From positions 3,735,501 through 3,799,500 of the forward strand of contig CANJKZ010000068.1 of NCBI GenBank assembly GCA_947471745.1: 64,000 nt of DNA, in the 5' to 3' direction. The position numbers and the translations under genes were made by a program. This document shows, piece by piece, positions 50,113 to 60,399 of the stretch (positions are counted from its first letter, which is position 1; each line of letters begins with the position of its first letter). Below the pieces are notes generated by a model. The model did no database searches, was not told the DNA's origin, and saw nothing but the letters and a program-made list of their open reading frames with translations. The DNA is from Closterium sp. Naga37s-1 (Eukaryota > Streptophyta > Zygnematophyceae > Desmidiales > Closteriaceae).

Positions 50113-50913
50113 TTAAGGGCGAATGGATTCTTTTTCGAGCAGGTAATCTAACTGCTTCCTCAGTTCGTCCAGTTCGGGTTGGGTCAGTCGGAACTGTCGC
50201 TGTACTGTCGGCTGTGCCCCCGGTTCTAATTCTATCCTGTGGTCGTACGGTCGCTGAGGTGGCAGTCCCGTCGGCAGGTCGTCCGGAAATATTTCACTGT
50301 ACTGCTTCAGGAGTGCTGCCAGGTCATCCAGTACGTCGGCTAGCAGTTTCCGTAAATCCCCCCCTTTGTCTGCTTCCTCGGCTTCCCGAATGTCAACCGC
50401 GTACACGCCAGCTCCTGCCGCTACGGCGCGTTTCGTCGTGATCGCGTTGATACGCACCGACGAAGGCTCAAGCGAGCTCCAGCGAGGTAAGGCGATGTTG
50501 TTACCGTTCACTCGCACGATGCAGTCACCCGTTGTCCAGTCGATTCGCGGATTGTGTCGTCGCAGCCAATCACGGCCGAGTAAAATGTCTGTTCCGTTGA
50601 GGGTTGTCGCGAGCATTTCCTGGCTAAACGTGAAGTTACCCCCGCATCGAATCCGAACTCGGTCTACGCGTTCCCGTATCGCCAGTGGCGTGCCGTCAAC
50701 CAGTCTTGCGTCGATCTCAGGTAAGCATCTGTCCAGTGGCAGTTTCAGTTTCCGTGCCGTGGCAGTGTTGATGAGGCTGTGGCTGGCTCCCCCATCTACG
50801 AAGATTTTAACTAAGTCTATCCCGATTTTCCCACTAAGTAGTATGGGGCTGTCTACCGTAGTACCCTCCTTATTCGGCCGGGTGTGCTCGATTGCGTGAA
50901 CCGGCACAATCAC
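50113..50913 (-). pseudogene. G2 protease and start of the reverse transcriptase
   Basis: 266 codons with the protease motif IFVDGGASHSLINTATARKL (DGG in place of the commoner DSG), ILLGRDWLRRHNPRIDW, and the RT lead-in FPDDLPTGLPPQRPYDHRIE and LLEKESIRP. A stop follows directly where the deletion joins it to the integrase tail in another frame. Confidence 0.87.
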
Positions 50914-51035
50914 TCAGTGAGGGTCGGTTGGGTCGGGCGAGCGGCGTGACTTGTCAGCAGAGGGCCCGTCTGCAACTGACTCCCAGCGTTTCCCTACTGC
51001 TTGGTCTGTTTCTGCTGCTCAGCTTCCCCCTTTCC

Positions 51036-51938
51036 CTAAACGTTTTCCGGGCATTCGCTCTTGCGGTGTCCTGGCCGATTGCATGCGAAGCAGAGCCCTC
51101 TGAATGGTGCAGCAGCGGCATTCGCAGCGACGGCACGTATCGTGGCGTGCTCCTTTGTCCCACGAGGCCGATGTCCCCAGTTGTTGTTGTTGCCGTAGGA
51201 CCCCGGTCTCGGTCGGCGTAAGAAGTCAAGCTTCTCCGCCATGGCGAGAGTCGCCAGAAATTCAGTGACGTTGCGGAGCTGGATTTCTTGGGCGATTTCG
51301 TGTTTTAGGCCGCCGATGTAGCGGTCGATGCGTTCGCCCTCGTGCATGTAGCCCACCTGCTTGCACTGCGCAAAAAACCCGCTAGTATAGTCCTGGACGG
51401 AACCGAGCTGGCGCCAAGTGCGGAGCTTTTGGCGAGCCGCGATCGAAGCCGCGGTTGGCTCAAATCGTGCGCGCAGACCTGCGCACCACGCGTCCCACGT
51501 GCGATATTGGGGCACCTCTACGAAATACGACGGCGACCAGGGTCCGGTTTGTCCTTCCCGTGTCGGTAGAGTCGCGTAGTCCACCGACTTCGTGACGATG
51601 ACACGCCACCAGTCCATGGCGGGTCCTCGCAGCAGCAACACGGCGTAGCGGATTTTCGCCGTATCCTCCGAGACGTAGTTGGCGTCGAAGAAAACGTTCA
51701 ACATGAACAACCACGCCTGAACGGTAGGACCATCCCGTTGACTCGGGTCAAAGCCTGGCGGACGCTGCGGCTTCAGCGGCATCGGCGACGGCAGTGTTGA
51801 TTCGCCGGCCGGCACAGAAATCATGACTCGAGGCTGACTCCTGGCCGCATTCGTCGCTTCGGGGTGTGTCGTGCCGTGGTCGTCGTCTCCGTCGTGGCGG
51901 ACGACGCCATCACTGGCCGCGCTCGCGGGTTGCCCCAC
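51036..51938 (-). CDS. G2 gag
   Basis: 300 codons. A retrotrans_gag core (VQAWLFMLNVFFDANYVSED, LLRGPAMDWWR, GSVQDYTSGFFAQCKQVGY, RYIGGLKHEIAQEI) is followed by a basic segment and a CX2CX4HX4C knuckle (CFACNRPGHRKSEC). Intact by eye. The product could package RNA for other copies, but the element cannot copy itself. Confidence 0.87.
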   Translation of the reverse strand: MGQPASAASDGVVRHDGDDDHGTTHPEATNAARSQPRVMISVPAGESTLPSPMPLKPQRPPGFDPSQRDGPTVQAWLFMLNVFFDANYVSEDTAKIRYAVLLLRGPAMDWWRVIVTKSVDYATLPTREGQTGPWSPSYFVEVPQYRTWDAWCAGLRARFEPTAASIAARQKLRTWRQLGSVQDYTSGFFAQCKQVGYMHEGERIDRYIGGLKHEIAQEIQLRNVTEFLATLAMAEKLDFLRRPRPGSYGNNNNWGHRPRGTKEHATIRAVAANAAAAPFRGLCFACNRPGHRKSECPENV

Positions 51939-52299
51939 GCTTCCATATTGCGATGTCTGTGGTGCGGGCTGTACCGGAGAGCCAGGTGCTTGAGATTGTG
52001 CTTGCTGTGCTCGTGCGGCGTCATTTTGCAGGGACGTGTGTTCCGCTGTCAGCGCCGCGATTTCTTCGGAATTTTCGTGCAGTTGTCGCAGCAGCTCGTC
52101 TAGCCGGTCCTACGTGAGGGTGGTGACGTCGATATGTTCGGCCATTCCGAAGGGCGTCGGCTCGTCTTAGTTCTAGGCGAAGTCGTGGCTGCACGCGTTT
52201 ACGAGAGAACGCGAGGACAGCGGCTCCTAGGGGCTAAGGTGCGTGAGTCCCTTCGAGTGAAAAATCAAAAGTTGCGGAGATGCGCTGTCCGAAAAGAAA

Positions 52300-52644
52300 G
52301 AGGCTCTGAATACCAAGTGTTATGGGTGCAATGAATCGAGGTAGCGAGGATTGCACTAAGTGTCAAACGAGTACAAAATGTGAGCGAAGGCATGAGCGAA
52401 CATGTATACGCGAAACCTCCAAACGGTAATGCGGTGCGTGCGAGCTAGTTAGTGCTACGCTGGCAGTGAGGTTCGGGCTAGCCCCGAAGCGTAGGCCGAC
52501 ACGGCCGGGCCAGCTGTGCGAGGTTTGGTGGAACAGTGCGCGCGAAGTCGGTGAGGCCCTGTTAGGAGTAACGGGCGAAGCAACGGCTGCTGCCGTACGC
52601 GATGTTGCGGGATGCGCTAAGGAATGTCGAGAAAATTCCTTACA
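52300..52644 (-). repeat. 5' LTR and primer binding site of G2
   Basis: The LTR is 52318-52644. The adjoining minus-strand TTGGTATTCAGAGCC (52302-52316) resembles a tRNA-Met-type primer site with an extra T, like the extra A in G1. Confidence 0.88.
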
Positions 52645-54247
52645 CGTGTACGTTATTTGTTTGAGAATGGACTTAAAGCGTGTTCAAAGTGCTGCCCCAG
52701 CTCGACGTCGAAGTATGTCGGTGAATCCTGACGGACAGAACCGTAGATCTGACATTCACCGACGTTGAGGGATGCAGTACACCTGTACTCCGATATCTTC
52801 ACGGGGTGACATTCCCGAATCGCGAAAACGATTGCTTGAGAGGGCGAGAAAATAGACAGAGCAATAAAATCCCTCTTAATTTCACACTCGAGCCGCAAAG
52901 TCTGCTGCTGACATCGACAAAAAGTGCACAACGATCTCAGGAAATTTTTCCAGCCATTGCGAAATGACCACGTCAGGATTGCGCGTGGTCGGAACCAACC
53001 CGATACTAAATCAAGGACCTGTCTATGTTTGTTTATGAGGAGTTTGTGTCAGTCGTTCAAGCGTTGCATTCAGCTTGTTACATGACGTAAATGAACTTGT
53101 GGGCTTTCGTTGAGGTGACACGAAGGCGAAATCCCGCAATCAGAAAACCCTTGCAAACACCAGAAGCTCAAGCGTCCAAGTCACCCCCTCCAGTATAAAT
53201 TGCGTCATTTCTGTGTGGGGGGGGGGGGGGGGGTCTAGATGTTCAACCACACTTTGGCAGCTCGGCTCCCAACAAAGTTGGGCTGAGGACCCCGAAGTGA
53301 CACCGAAGCGCGGTGTGAAAATTAAGGGGCATAAAGATATCGGAGAACATGTTTACTTTGAACACGCTTTTACTGATGTAATTTGACACAGACATCCACT
53401 TGCAGAAACTTGGTTTGACTCGAGTCAAAGCAGCAGTTCGTGCACAAGAAGCTCAACAGCACAACCTCCCCCCTCCCCCCCCCCCCCCCTCCCCCCCAGA
53501 CATTCCCCTTCCCCCAGACCCAGAGTTTCGGCACGAGAGCTTCAGCCACCTGGGGAACTTCCCACCACCCTCCCGCCATTTTCCACGCACTCCCCAAACT
53601 CGTGGACGTGAGCTTCACCGTCACCATTCCGCCAGCTTGGGGGCTTTGGAGCGCCTGGCGCTACAATGCTTCCAGAGGTGGTTGGTACTGTACTGTGCCA
53701 TTCTGTACCGCGCCATTCCCGTCACGTCATCGCAAGTCAAGCAACAGCAGCCCACACGTTGTCTCGTTCAGCAACGATGACTCTTGCGGAGTCTTTCAAA
53801 GTCCGGCGGACACGGCGGAAACAATGCGCAAATGTTGGACCTCCCTGGGACGCGCGCGGAGATGGGATCATGGGGGCGTCGGAGGACGAATCAAGCTCAG
53901 CAGCGTGAGAACCGTGAGAAACAAGCGCGAACAGAATCGAAACATCCCCCTTCCCCCCGAGTCCTTCCCGAAAGCCTCATCCACCTGGGGTGGGGAGTTT
54001 TTTTCCCGCCATCTTCCCAAGCACACACTGCTAGCAAACCCGTTGGCCTGAACTTCACCGTCACCGTCACCGTCACCCTCAGGGAAGTTCCTAGCCTGCC
54101 AGGGTTCGTTACTAGGGAGATCACCGGGTTCTACACAACCCGGCATGTGCAATTGTGCCCGGCATTCACAATCTCACATGCACACAACCGTACAACTGTA
54201 CTTGTCGTGAGTCACGCAAAGCACCTGCAGACAGCCGTTACCACCAC
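52645..54247. other. Intergenic sequence with degenerate tandem units
   Basis: No gene recognised. Two related blocks of about 400-500 bp occur at 53430-53800 and 53900-54250: a C-rich tract, a CACCTGGGG-type block, a CTTCACCGTCACC block and a CTTGCGGAGTC-type block recur in the same order in part. Further copies of the last block lie at 54737-54800 and 54924-54990. Runs of G (53216-53233) and C (53461-53500) are present. Confidence 0.55.
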
Positions 54248-54548
54248 TACACCCTCTCTCTCGCCAGACTGACAATGGGAAGCACTGGCTACAGTGCGTA
54301 CTGTAGCGTACTTTTGCTTGGACCCTAGCGATCTGGTGCTTGCAACCGAACGCCAGGTAGGTGGCGGGCAAATGGACTCCAGAGGAACGGTACACAACTT
54401 TTTATGGAAGAAACATTGCGTTTGAGTACGGTTGAGTGCGGCAAATGTGCTTATATGGTATGGTTCTGGGACCATTCTGGACGCATTGATGTCAGTACAG
54501 CCGGTCCGTCAATATGGCCAATGTCAGTCTGGCGAGAGAGAGGGTGTA
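54248..54548. mobile_element. MITE-like element with 27-bp terminal inverted repeats
   Basis: 54248-54274 and 54522-54548 are perfect inverted repeats of 27 bp starting TACACCCTCTC. Direct repeats ccaccac lie at 54241-54247 and 54549-54555, consistent with a 7-bp target duplication. The 301-bp element has no coding capacity. The superfamily is not clear from the ends. Confidence 0.75.
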
Positions 54549-55002
54549 CCACCACAACACACCAGACGGGCAGCATACTGTACTGTACAGTGTTGGATGC
54601 CAATGCAAGCCGCGAATCTATAATGTACTGTAACTGCTTTGCTGAACAAAGCAGACTGCCAAGAAGCCGCGAATCCATTGCTGAACATCTTCCCGAGGTC
54701 TTCCCGTCGTTGAATGGGCCCGAATGACGTTCTCGTGTCCTTCGGCAAACAACTGCTTCTTGCGAAGTCGTTCGAAGTCGCAGAAAGAAGTCGCCAGAAA
54801 CCAACGCGCTTCTATGTTCGTCAAGAACTGCTGCACCTTCCCAGAGCGCACACGTATCGTACACGTGATGGGGTGGGATAGGCTGAACAGGCTCTCGCCC
54901 GCATGTTCAAGATTCCTAGGCCCGCGTCTCGTTCGGCAAAGTTGTTTCTTGCGGAGTCTTTCGAGGTCACAGAAAGAGCGGCGGAAAGCAATGCACGCCT
55001 AA

Positions 55003-55516
55003 GGGCGTGTTACATTTTCTTCGAGGCCCTTTTGTCTGGACGATGCTCAGTCGATGGTACGGATCATCTCGTACGGGCTGTCCGAGGCTCACGTCCGGAA
55101 CAAGCCTCGTCCGAACGTCTGGAAGTGGAACAATTTTGAGTTTCGAAATTCAAAATTGTGAACACTCTGTAACACAATACCCGCCTGGTCGCAATTTTCG
55201 CCCACCACGCGATCTGTGCAACGCGTGATTGGTTTTGAGCGGCTAGACAGCTGATGGGCGGATTCCATTTTCGTTTCAGAATTTCGCCCGCCAATCAACA
55301 CGCGGCTCGTTTTGCCTTCCCACCTGACGGACAGCATGCATCCGGACCAACGTCTATGCGGGGAGCACTGAAATAGTTCCATCCTCGGTACAGACGCATG
55401 CGACGTCGCATGCTGATATGCGAGATGCCATCCGAAATCAAGCGAAACTAGTTACCAGCAAATTGTTCGGACGGTCAATGGGACGGACGACGTAAGGCCA
55501 AAAATGTAACACGCCC
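55003..55516. mobile_element. MITE of PIF/Harbinger (Tourist) type
   Basis: Perfect 16-bp terminal inverted repeats starting GGGCGTGTTACATTTT (55003-55018 and complement of 55501-55516) are flanked by TAA on both sides (55000-55002, 55517-55519). TAA/TTA duplications and GG-starting ends are typical of PIF/Harbinger elements. At 514 bp with no transposase it is non-autonomous. Confidence 0.82.
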
Positions 55517-55807
55517 TAAAACTTCTGCTCCTCGCTCGGACGTCGTCTGTCACTCACTCAGGATAGGGTTTGGATGCCTGCGGGATTGCTCTAACTACTA
55601 CCAAGCATCCACAAGAGCCGTGTGAAACAAGTGCGAGCATCAGAATCACTATTACCACCCCACGTCTGAGAGATGGCGAGCGCCGCTGTATGCAGCCGGA
55701 CTGGACGACATCACGCGGGGGGAGGCCGAAAGGCCGTTGCAAGCCGAATGTTCTATCCGAGTCTTAGTTTTTTCGTGACGAACGGCGACTCGCGTCTCGA
55801 CGGAGGC

Positions 55808-57298
55808 ATGGCAAAGCCCACCGTACCACCCGTTCATGAACATGGCTCCTGGATTTCGTCGCTCTGGCTCGTCGCGAAACGGGCCTTCGGAGTGTCTTTT
55901 TTGGCGACTATGTCGTTCGCGATGCTGCTCGTGTGGGTGTACAATTTCTCGTCCGGCGCGAGTCCCGGTGTCACAGCCTTCCGCGATTCGTTAGATTCGT
56001 GCGTGGGAGTCGGCCTCGCGTATAACGGAATGCATAGCATGCCATTTTTCCGCGGAATTGCGTGCTCCGATTTGGTAAACGCAGCCGCCCTGCGCGGAAA
56101 AGCAGGCTTCGATAAGGGAAATGAAACTCGTTACCTTCACATGAGGACCGGAGAAGACATCAGCAGCACCAGCAGCGGCAGCGAAGTGGGAAGCGGTTTA
56201 GAAGCCAATCTGGGAGCGGCGGAAAATCCGGAAAAAGACGGTTGCCGAGTCGTGTATGATTCCGACGTTGACCCTCGCGATATAAAGCCCACCTCGTCAT
56301 TCACCCATTCCGGCTGCCAGATCGAATGGATAACGTTTTCCACCCGGTGTGGAAAAGGCGTTCAGCGCTTAGCTAAGTTTTGCGATTTGGTGGGAGTTCC
56401 GTTTGCAGTGCTTGGTCTGAACGAGACCTGGAAGGGACTTGGCGGGCGCGTGAGATACTATCGGGAGTATTTGAGGACTCTACCCCGTGACCGCATCGTG
56501 ATAGTAACTGATGCGGACGACGTCTTGTTCCTGCCTAATCGTGAGCTATGCGGACCGGATCAGCTCGTTAAAGCGTTCCTCTCGCTTAACGCGCCTGTCG
56601 TTTTCGGAGCCGAGATTTTCGCGTATCCAACAGTCGATGTAATCCCGTTTTACTCACAGAAGCTCAAGTACCCTTTTCCGAATCGGCACCTTAATGCGGG
56701 GTCCTATGTCGGGTACGCGTGGGCGTTATCGGAGATGATAGACGCGACGTACACGAGTGACTGTATGGAGGATCAGCGACAGTTCGTCACTGGTTACTTG
56801 GCCCAACCCTACCTCTTCAACTCCCTTCCACGGACGCCTTACCCTGAAACGAATTTCACCTCGATTCAGTCACTCCTTTCCCACCAAGCAGCATTAGCTA
56901 CTTCACTTGAAGCAGCTCCTCGTGCAAACAGAAAATTACAGATTTCCTCCTCGACCGTCATCCCTACCCCCGGCACTCTGAAATACCTCTGTGCCCTACC
57001 CGGTCCGTTACAAGACCTGATCCCAGAGGATGTCACTCCGGAGAAGCTAGAGGCGGCCAGGCAGGCAGCGCCGCCGCCGTTTATCAAGCTGGACCACTAC
57101 AACGCTCTCATGGAGCTGCTGGGAGGGCGGCGATTCGAGCAGTACGAAGTGCAGGGATCGGGAACGGAGACCAAGGTGTATTCCAGGGTTACTAAATCGT
57201 TTCCGTGTATTTTTCATCAATCTGGCGATAAGCTGAAGAGGGGGGTGGTGAATGAGATAGTGGAGAATGGGACCCTGGATGCCATTGCGTTTGGATAG
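55808..57298 (+). CDS. GT2, type II membrane glycosyltransferase with PLOD-like GT domain
   Basis: 496 codons from the ATG at 55808 (MAKPTVPPV), chosen because GT1 similarity begins there. The frame is open upstream to 55673 but that part has no match in GT1. Same layout as GT1: transmembrane anchor (FGVSFLATMSFAMLLVWVYNF), serine-rich stem, TDADDVLFLPNREL with the DxD motif, YPFPNRHLNAGSYVGYA, MEDQRQFVTGYLAQPYLF, and a C-terminal CIFHQSGDKLKRGVVNEIV block. No frameshift or missing motif. The most variable parts are the stem and a segment after YPETNFTSIQSLL. Both copies keep full frames and catalytic motifs, so both are probably working genes. Confidence 0.86.
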   Translation: MAKPTVPPVHEHGSWISSLWLVAKRAFGVSFLATMSFAMLLVWVYNFSSGASPGVTAFRDSLDSCVGVGLAYNGMHSMPFFRGIACSDLVNAAALRGKAGFDKGNETRYLHMRTGEDISSTSSGSEVGSGLEANLGAAENPEKDGCRVVYDSDVDPRDIKPTSSFTHSGCQIEWITFSTRCGKGVQRLAKFCDLVGVPFAVLGLNETWKGLGGRVRYYREYLRTLPRDRIVIVTDADDVLFLPNRELCGPDQLVKAFLSLNAPVVFGAEIFAYPTVDVIPFYSQKLKYPFPNRHLNAGSYVGYAWALSEMIDATYTSDCMEDQRQFVTGYLAQPYLFNSLPRTPYPETNFTSIQSLLSHQAALATSLEAAPRANRKLQISSSTVIPTPGTLKYLCALPGPLQDLIPEDVTPEKLEAARQAAPPPFIKLDHYNALMELLGGRRFEQYEVQGSGTETKVYSRVTKSFPCIFHQSGDKLKRGVVNEIVENGTLDAIAFG

Positions 57299-60180
57299 TG
57301 AAGCAACCATTTGCATGATTTCTGGGTTGTTAGTTTATCTTATGTGTATGAGGTGTAGCTTGTTTTACGCAATGTGCCATTTTGTTCCAGAAACAGATGT
57401 AGAGATGTTGCAACCTGCGTAATGTAGAACAGCCAATCAGGTAAAATCATGTGCATGCATAACGTCTCTATCCTATAGCACCTTCACATGTTCTCAGCAA
57501 ACTGCGATTTCAACTAATTTGCTGTTACCCTTTTGCGCTCTCCCTCTATACTCCTCACTGCAGTGCCTGTGCCAACGACCACTGCAGTACAATCCCACCT
57601 TGCCTTGCCCCGCCAGTAACAAACGACTGCAATGCAGAAGGTGGACAAAGACAGGATGATGGCAAAGTTCAGAGTGGTACAGATGGCATTCGGATGGTGC
57701 AAAGCGGTTCAGATGGCATCCATGCTGATGAATGAAGCACTTGAGTGTACAAGGTCGGCTCGCTTGTTTTCTGCCGCAGAGGTAGCTTCGTTGCCCCATT
57801 CACCGCTTCACTACCCTCACCTGAGATATTTGATGCCTGCTCATTCACAGGCTGAAAAGTTTGTTCCCTGACGCAAGGGAAAACTTTCCTTAGCCATCAG
57901 ACCCAGACGCAAGGAAAAACTTTTCATCCCCTCTGCCCGTCTGCTATTCACAGCCTTATTCACTGGCCCACTCGCCCCACCACCGCCACCACTATCCCCA
58001 ACTGCATTGGCTGCTCCCATAACTGCCAGGACATGACCCCAGCAGCGGCAGCGGATGGCAAACGGCGTTCATCCAATGACGTAGCCCCAGAAGTAAATCG
58101 GGTCGGGTTGGTGCGCTTGGAACCTTCCAGGAAGCGCGTCGCAAAGTGGATGACGTGGCCGTACAGCTGGCTGAGGGATATGGCGAACTGGAGCAGCGGA
58201 GAGAAGAATGGGGCGTTATGGCATGGCGTGCCTGTGAGAATTGGGGTGTGTGGGGTTGGGGGGTGGGGGTTTGGATGGGACAGAAGGGTCGGTGAGATGC
58301 CATGGCGTGCCTGTGAGAGAGTAAGGTGTGTAAGGTGGCTTTAGTAGGTGTGGGTGCAGAGGATGAGATGGTGAAGGCTCGTGGCAAAGTAAACACTGAC
58401 GTGTTTTGGAGAATGGAAAGGGGAATGCTTGCTGTGGAGTACATGAGATTGCTGCACCTGGCCGCGTGCGAATAGGAGGACGGGAGAGAAGGGCCGCCTT
58501 TTGAGGCGCCTCAAAATAGCTGAGGTGCATTTTGAGGCGCCTCAAAATAGCTGAGGTGCATTTTGAGGCGCCTCAAAATAGCTGCACCTGGCCGCGTGCA
58601 AATAGGAGGACGGGAGAGAAGGGTCGCCGAGACGCCATGGCATACCTGTGAGAAATTGGTTGGGTCTGGAAGTTGGGTTTTGGATGGAATTAAAGGGTTT
58701 TTTGAAGGGAGAAAGGAGGGGAGGAGGAAAGAACAGAGAGATGGAGAAAGGAAGGAGGAAAGGGAAGGGAGGGATGGGAAAAAGACAGGAAGGAGGAAAG
58801 GAAGGAGGGAAGGGGGACGGGAAGTGAGGAGAAAACGAACTAGGGAAGGGGTAGGGAAGTGAGGAGGAAAGAAAGGAAAAAAGGAAGAAGGGAAGCTTGT
58901 TACGAAGTGGATGATCTGGCCACAGAGCTAGGCGAAGGAGAGAGTAAGACTTCAGAGAGTCAAAAGTCACCAAAAGTGGCCGAAAGAGAAAACAAGTGTA
59001 AGTATGGGATAATTGGGATGTGTCAGTGCCATGGAAGATCTGTGAGGCAACGAGTGGGTGTGAAGGGGGGAAGGGGGAAAGGGGAAAGCGGAAGGGGGAA
59101 GGGGCGAAAGGGGAAAATGGGAAGGGCTGGAGTATAGGCTCGCTCACAATAAGAGGAAGCAAAAAGGCCCTTGGATGAAAGAAGTGACTGCTTTCAACCG
59201 AGAGTACACTGCCATCTTAAGTGGCATGCTCCTTCCCTTCCCTGTGAGGACTGAGGTGAGAGGGTAAGGCGGAGCAAGAGGGGCAGGAAGCAGCATAACG
59301 AGGAACAAAGAGAAAGCACACATCCATCTCGTGTGGCACAGCTGGAGTCGGCCTTGGTTTACACCTTCCCTGTGAGCGGTGATAAGAAAAGGTGAGAAGG
59401 AAAGGGGACAAGGTAGATAAGGCTAGCGACAAGAACTGCCTAGAGGCGAAGGCAGGAGATGAATTGCAAGAACTGCCACGAACTGCATGACTGAATCCCA
59501 CGCGTCGTAGGACTGTGGCTTCGATAGAATTGCCTTTGCACGGTAGGTCGTAACGGCGCGTTAGGGAGGGGAGGAGAGGGTGGGGAGAGGATGAGAGGGA
59601 TGGGAGAGGATGAGAGGGTGGGGAGAGGATGAGAGGGAGGGAAGATTTTGAGAGGGATGGGAGAGAATGAGAGGGTGGGGAGAGGATGAGAGGGTGGGGA
59701 CGGGATGAGAGGGCGGGGAGGGAATGAGCGAGCCGATTCTTTGCACCCCACTTGCAAGGGGGAGGTGGGGGGTAGAGAGGAGAGAAAAGTAGATGTTTCG
59801 ACCAAATCCGTGGACCTATCAACAGTGGACACATGGCGGCAGGAGCCTGGTATTGGATGTGGGAAACGGGCGGGGGGGGGCGGGGGGCGAGCAGAGGTTG
59901 TATGGGGGATATGCAGTAAGGGCGACGTTTCAGCAATGGGGTTGACAGGAGTCGGCACGAAGTCACACGAAGTCGCATGACGGCGGGGAGCGGAAGGCAT
60001 GATGCCCGAAGGGACTAGAGGCGAAGGCTAGAGATGACTCTCATGAATCTCATGAATTGCACGAATCTAAGAATCTCACGACCGAATTGCAATCATCATA
60101 GAAATGCCGCGTAGAATTGATGACTTCAGTAGAATCGTCTTAGTAGGGTAGGTCGTAATGCCGCGTTAGGGAGGGGAGGA
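57299..60180. other. Non-coding part of arm 2
   Basis: No gene recognised. Patches match arm 1. GA-rich tracts lie at 58690-58900 and 59040-59140, and an 18-20 bp GA-rich array (gtggggagaggatgagag type) at 59560-59740 is the counterpart of 35387-35690. Confidence 0.65.
58499..58578. repeat. Three tandem perfect 18-bp palindromes
   Basis: TTTTGAGGCGCCTCAAAA occurs at 58499-58516, 58530-58547 and 58561-58578, spaced exactly 31 bp, with the linker tagctgaggtgca. A larger direct repeat (ctgcacctggccgcgtgc...) flanks the group (58453 and 58582). Confidence 0.9.
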
Positions 60181-60399
60181 GAGGGTGGGCCTTACTCCTC
60201 GTCGTCGCTGCTTATATGCAGCCTTGGCCACGTCTCGTGAAGCCTGCCAAGGCTGTTCGCTCCCAGCTCGACCCTCCTCGCGCGTCGAAATCGAGCGTCG
60301 CGCATCGCGGCGTCGCCGCGCCAGCAGCTTCGCGCGTCGGCAGCGTGGAGCGTCGCCGATTCGGACGTCGGCAGCGTCGGGAGGAGGAAGGGGAGGGGG

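Larger units (their letters stand above)
49251..52644 (-). mobile_element. Ty3/gypsy chromovirus G2, internally deleted
   Basis: LTRs of 327 bp (49251-49577 and 52318-52644) differ at about 16 positions by eye (near 5%). The 5-bp target duplication cgtgt flanks it (49246-49250, 52645-52649). It retains gag, protease, the very start of the reverse transcriptase and an integrase tail with chromodomain. Most of the reverse transcriptase, RNase H and integrase core is deleted, so it is non-autonomous. A purine run next to the left LTR (complement of about 49580-49594) is the polypurine tract. Confidence 0.93.

Noticed and set aside
55673..55807. Longer GT2 N-terminus starting at 55673
   Set aside because: The additional 45 residues have no match in GT1, and the ATG at 55808 aligns with the GT1 start.
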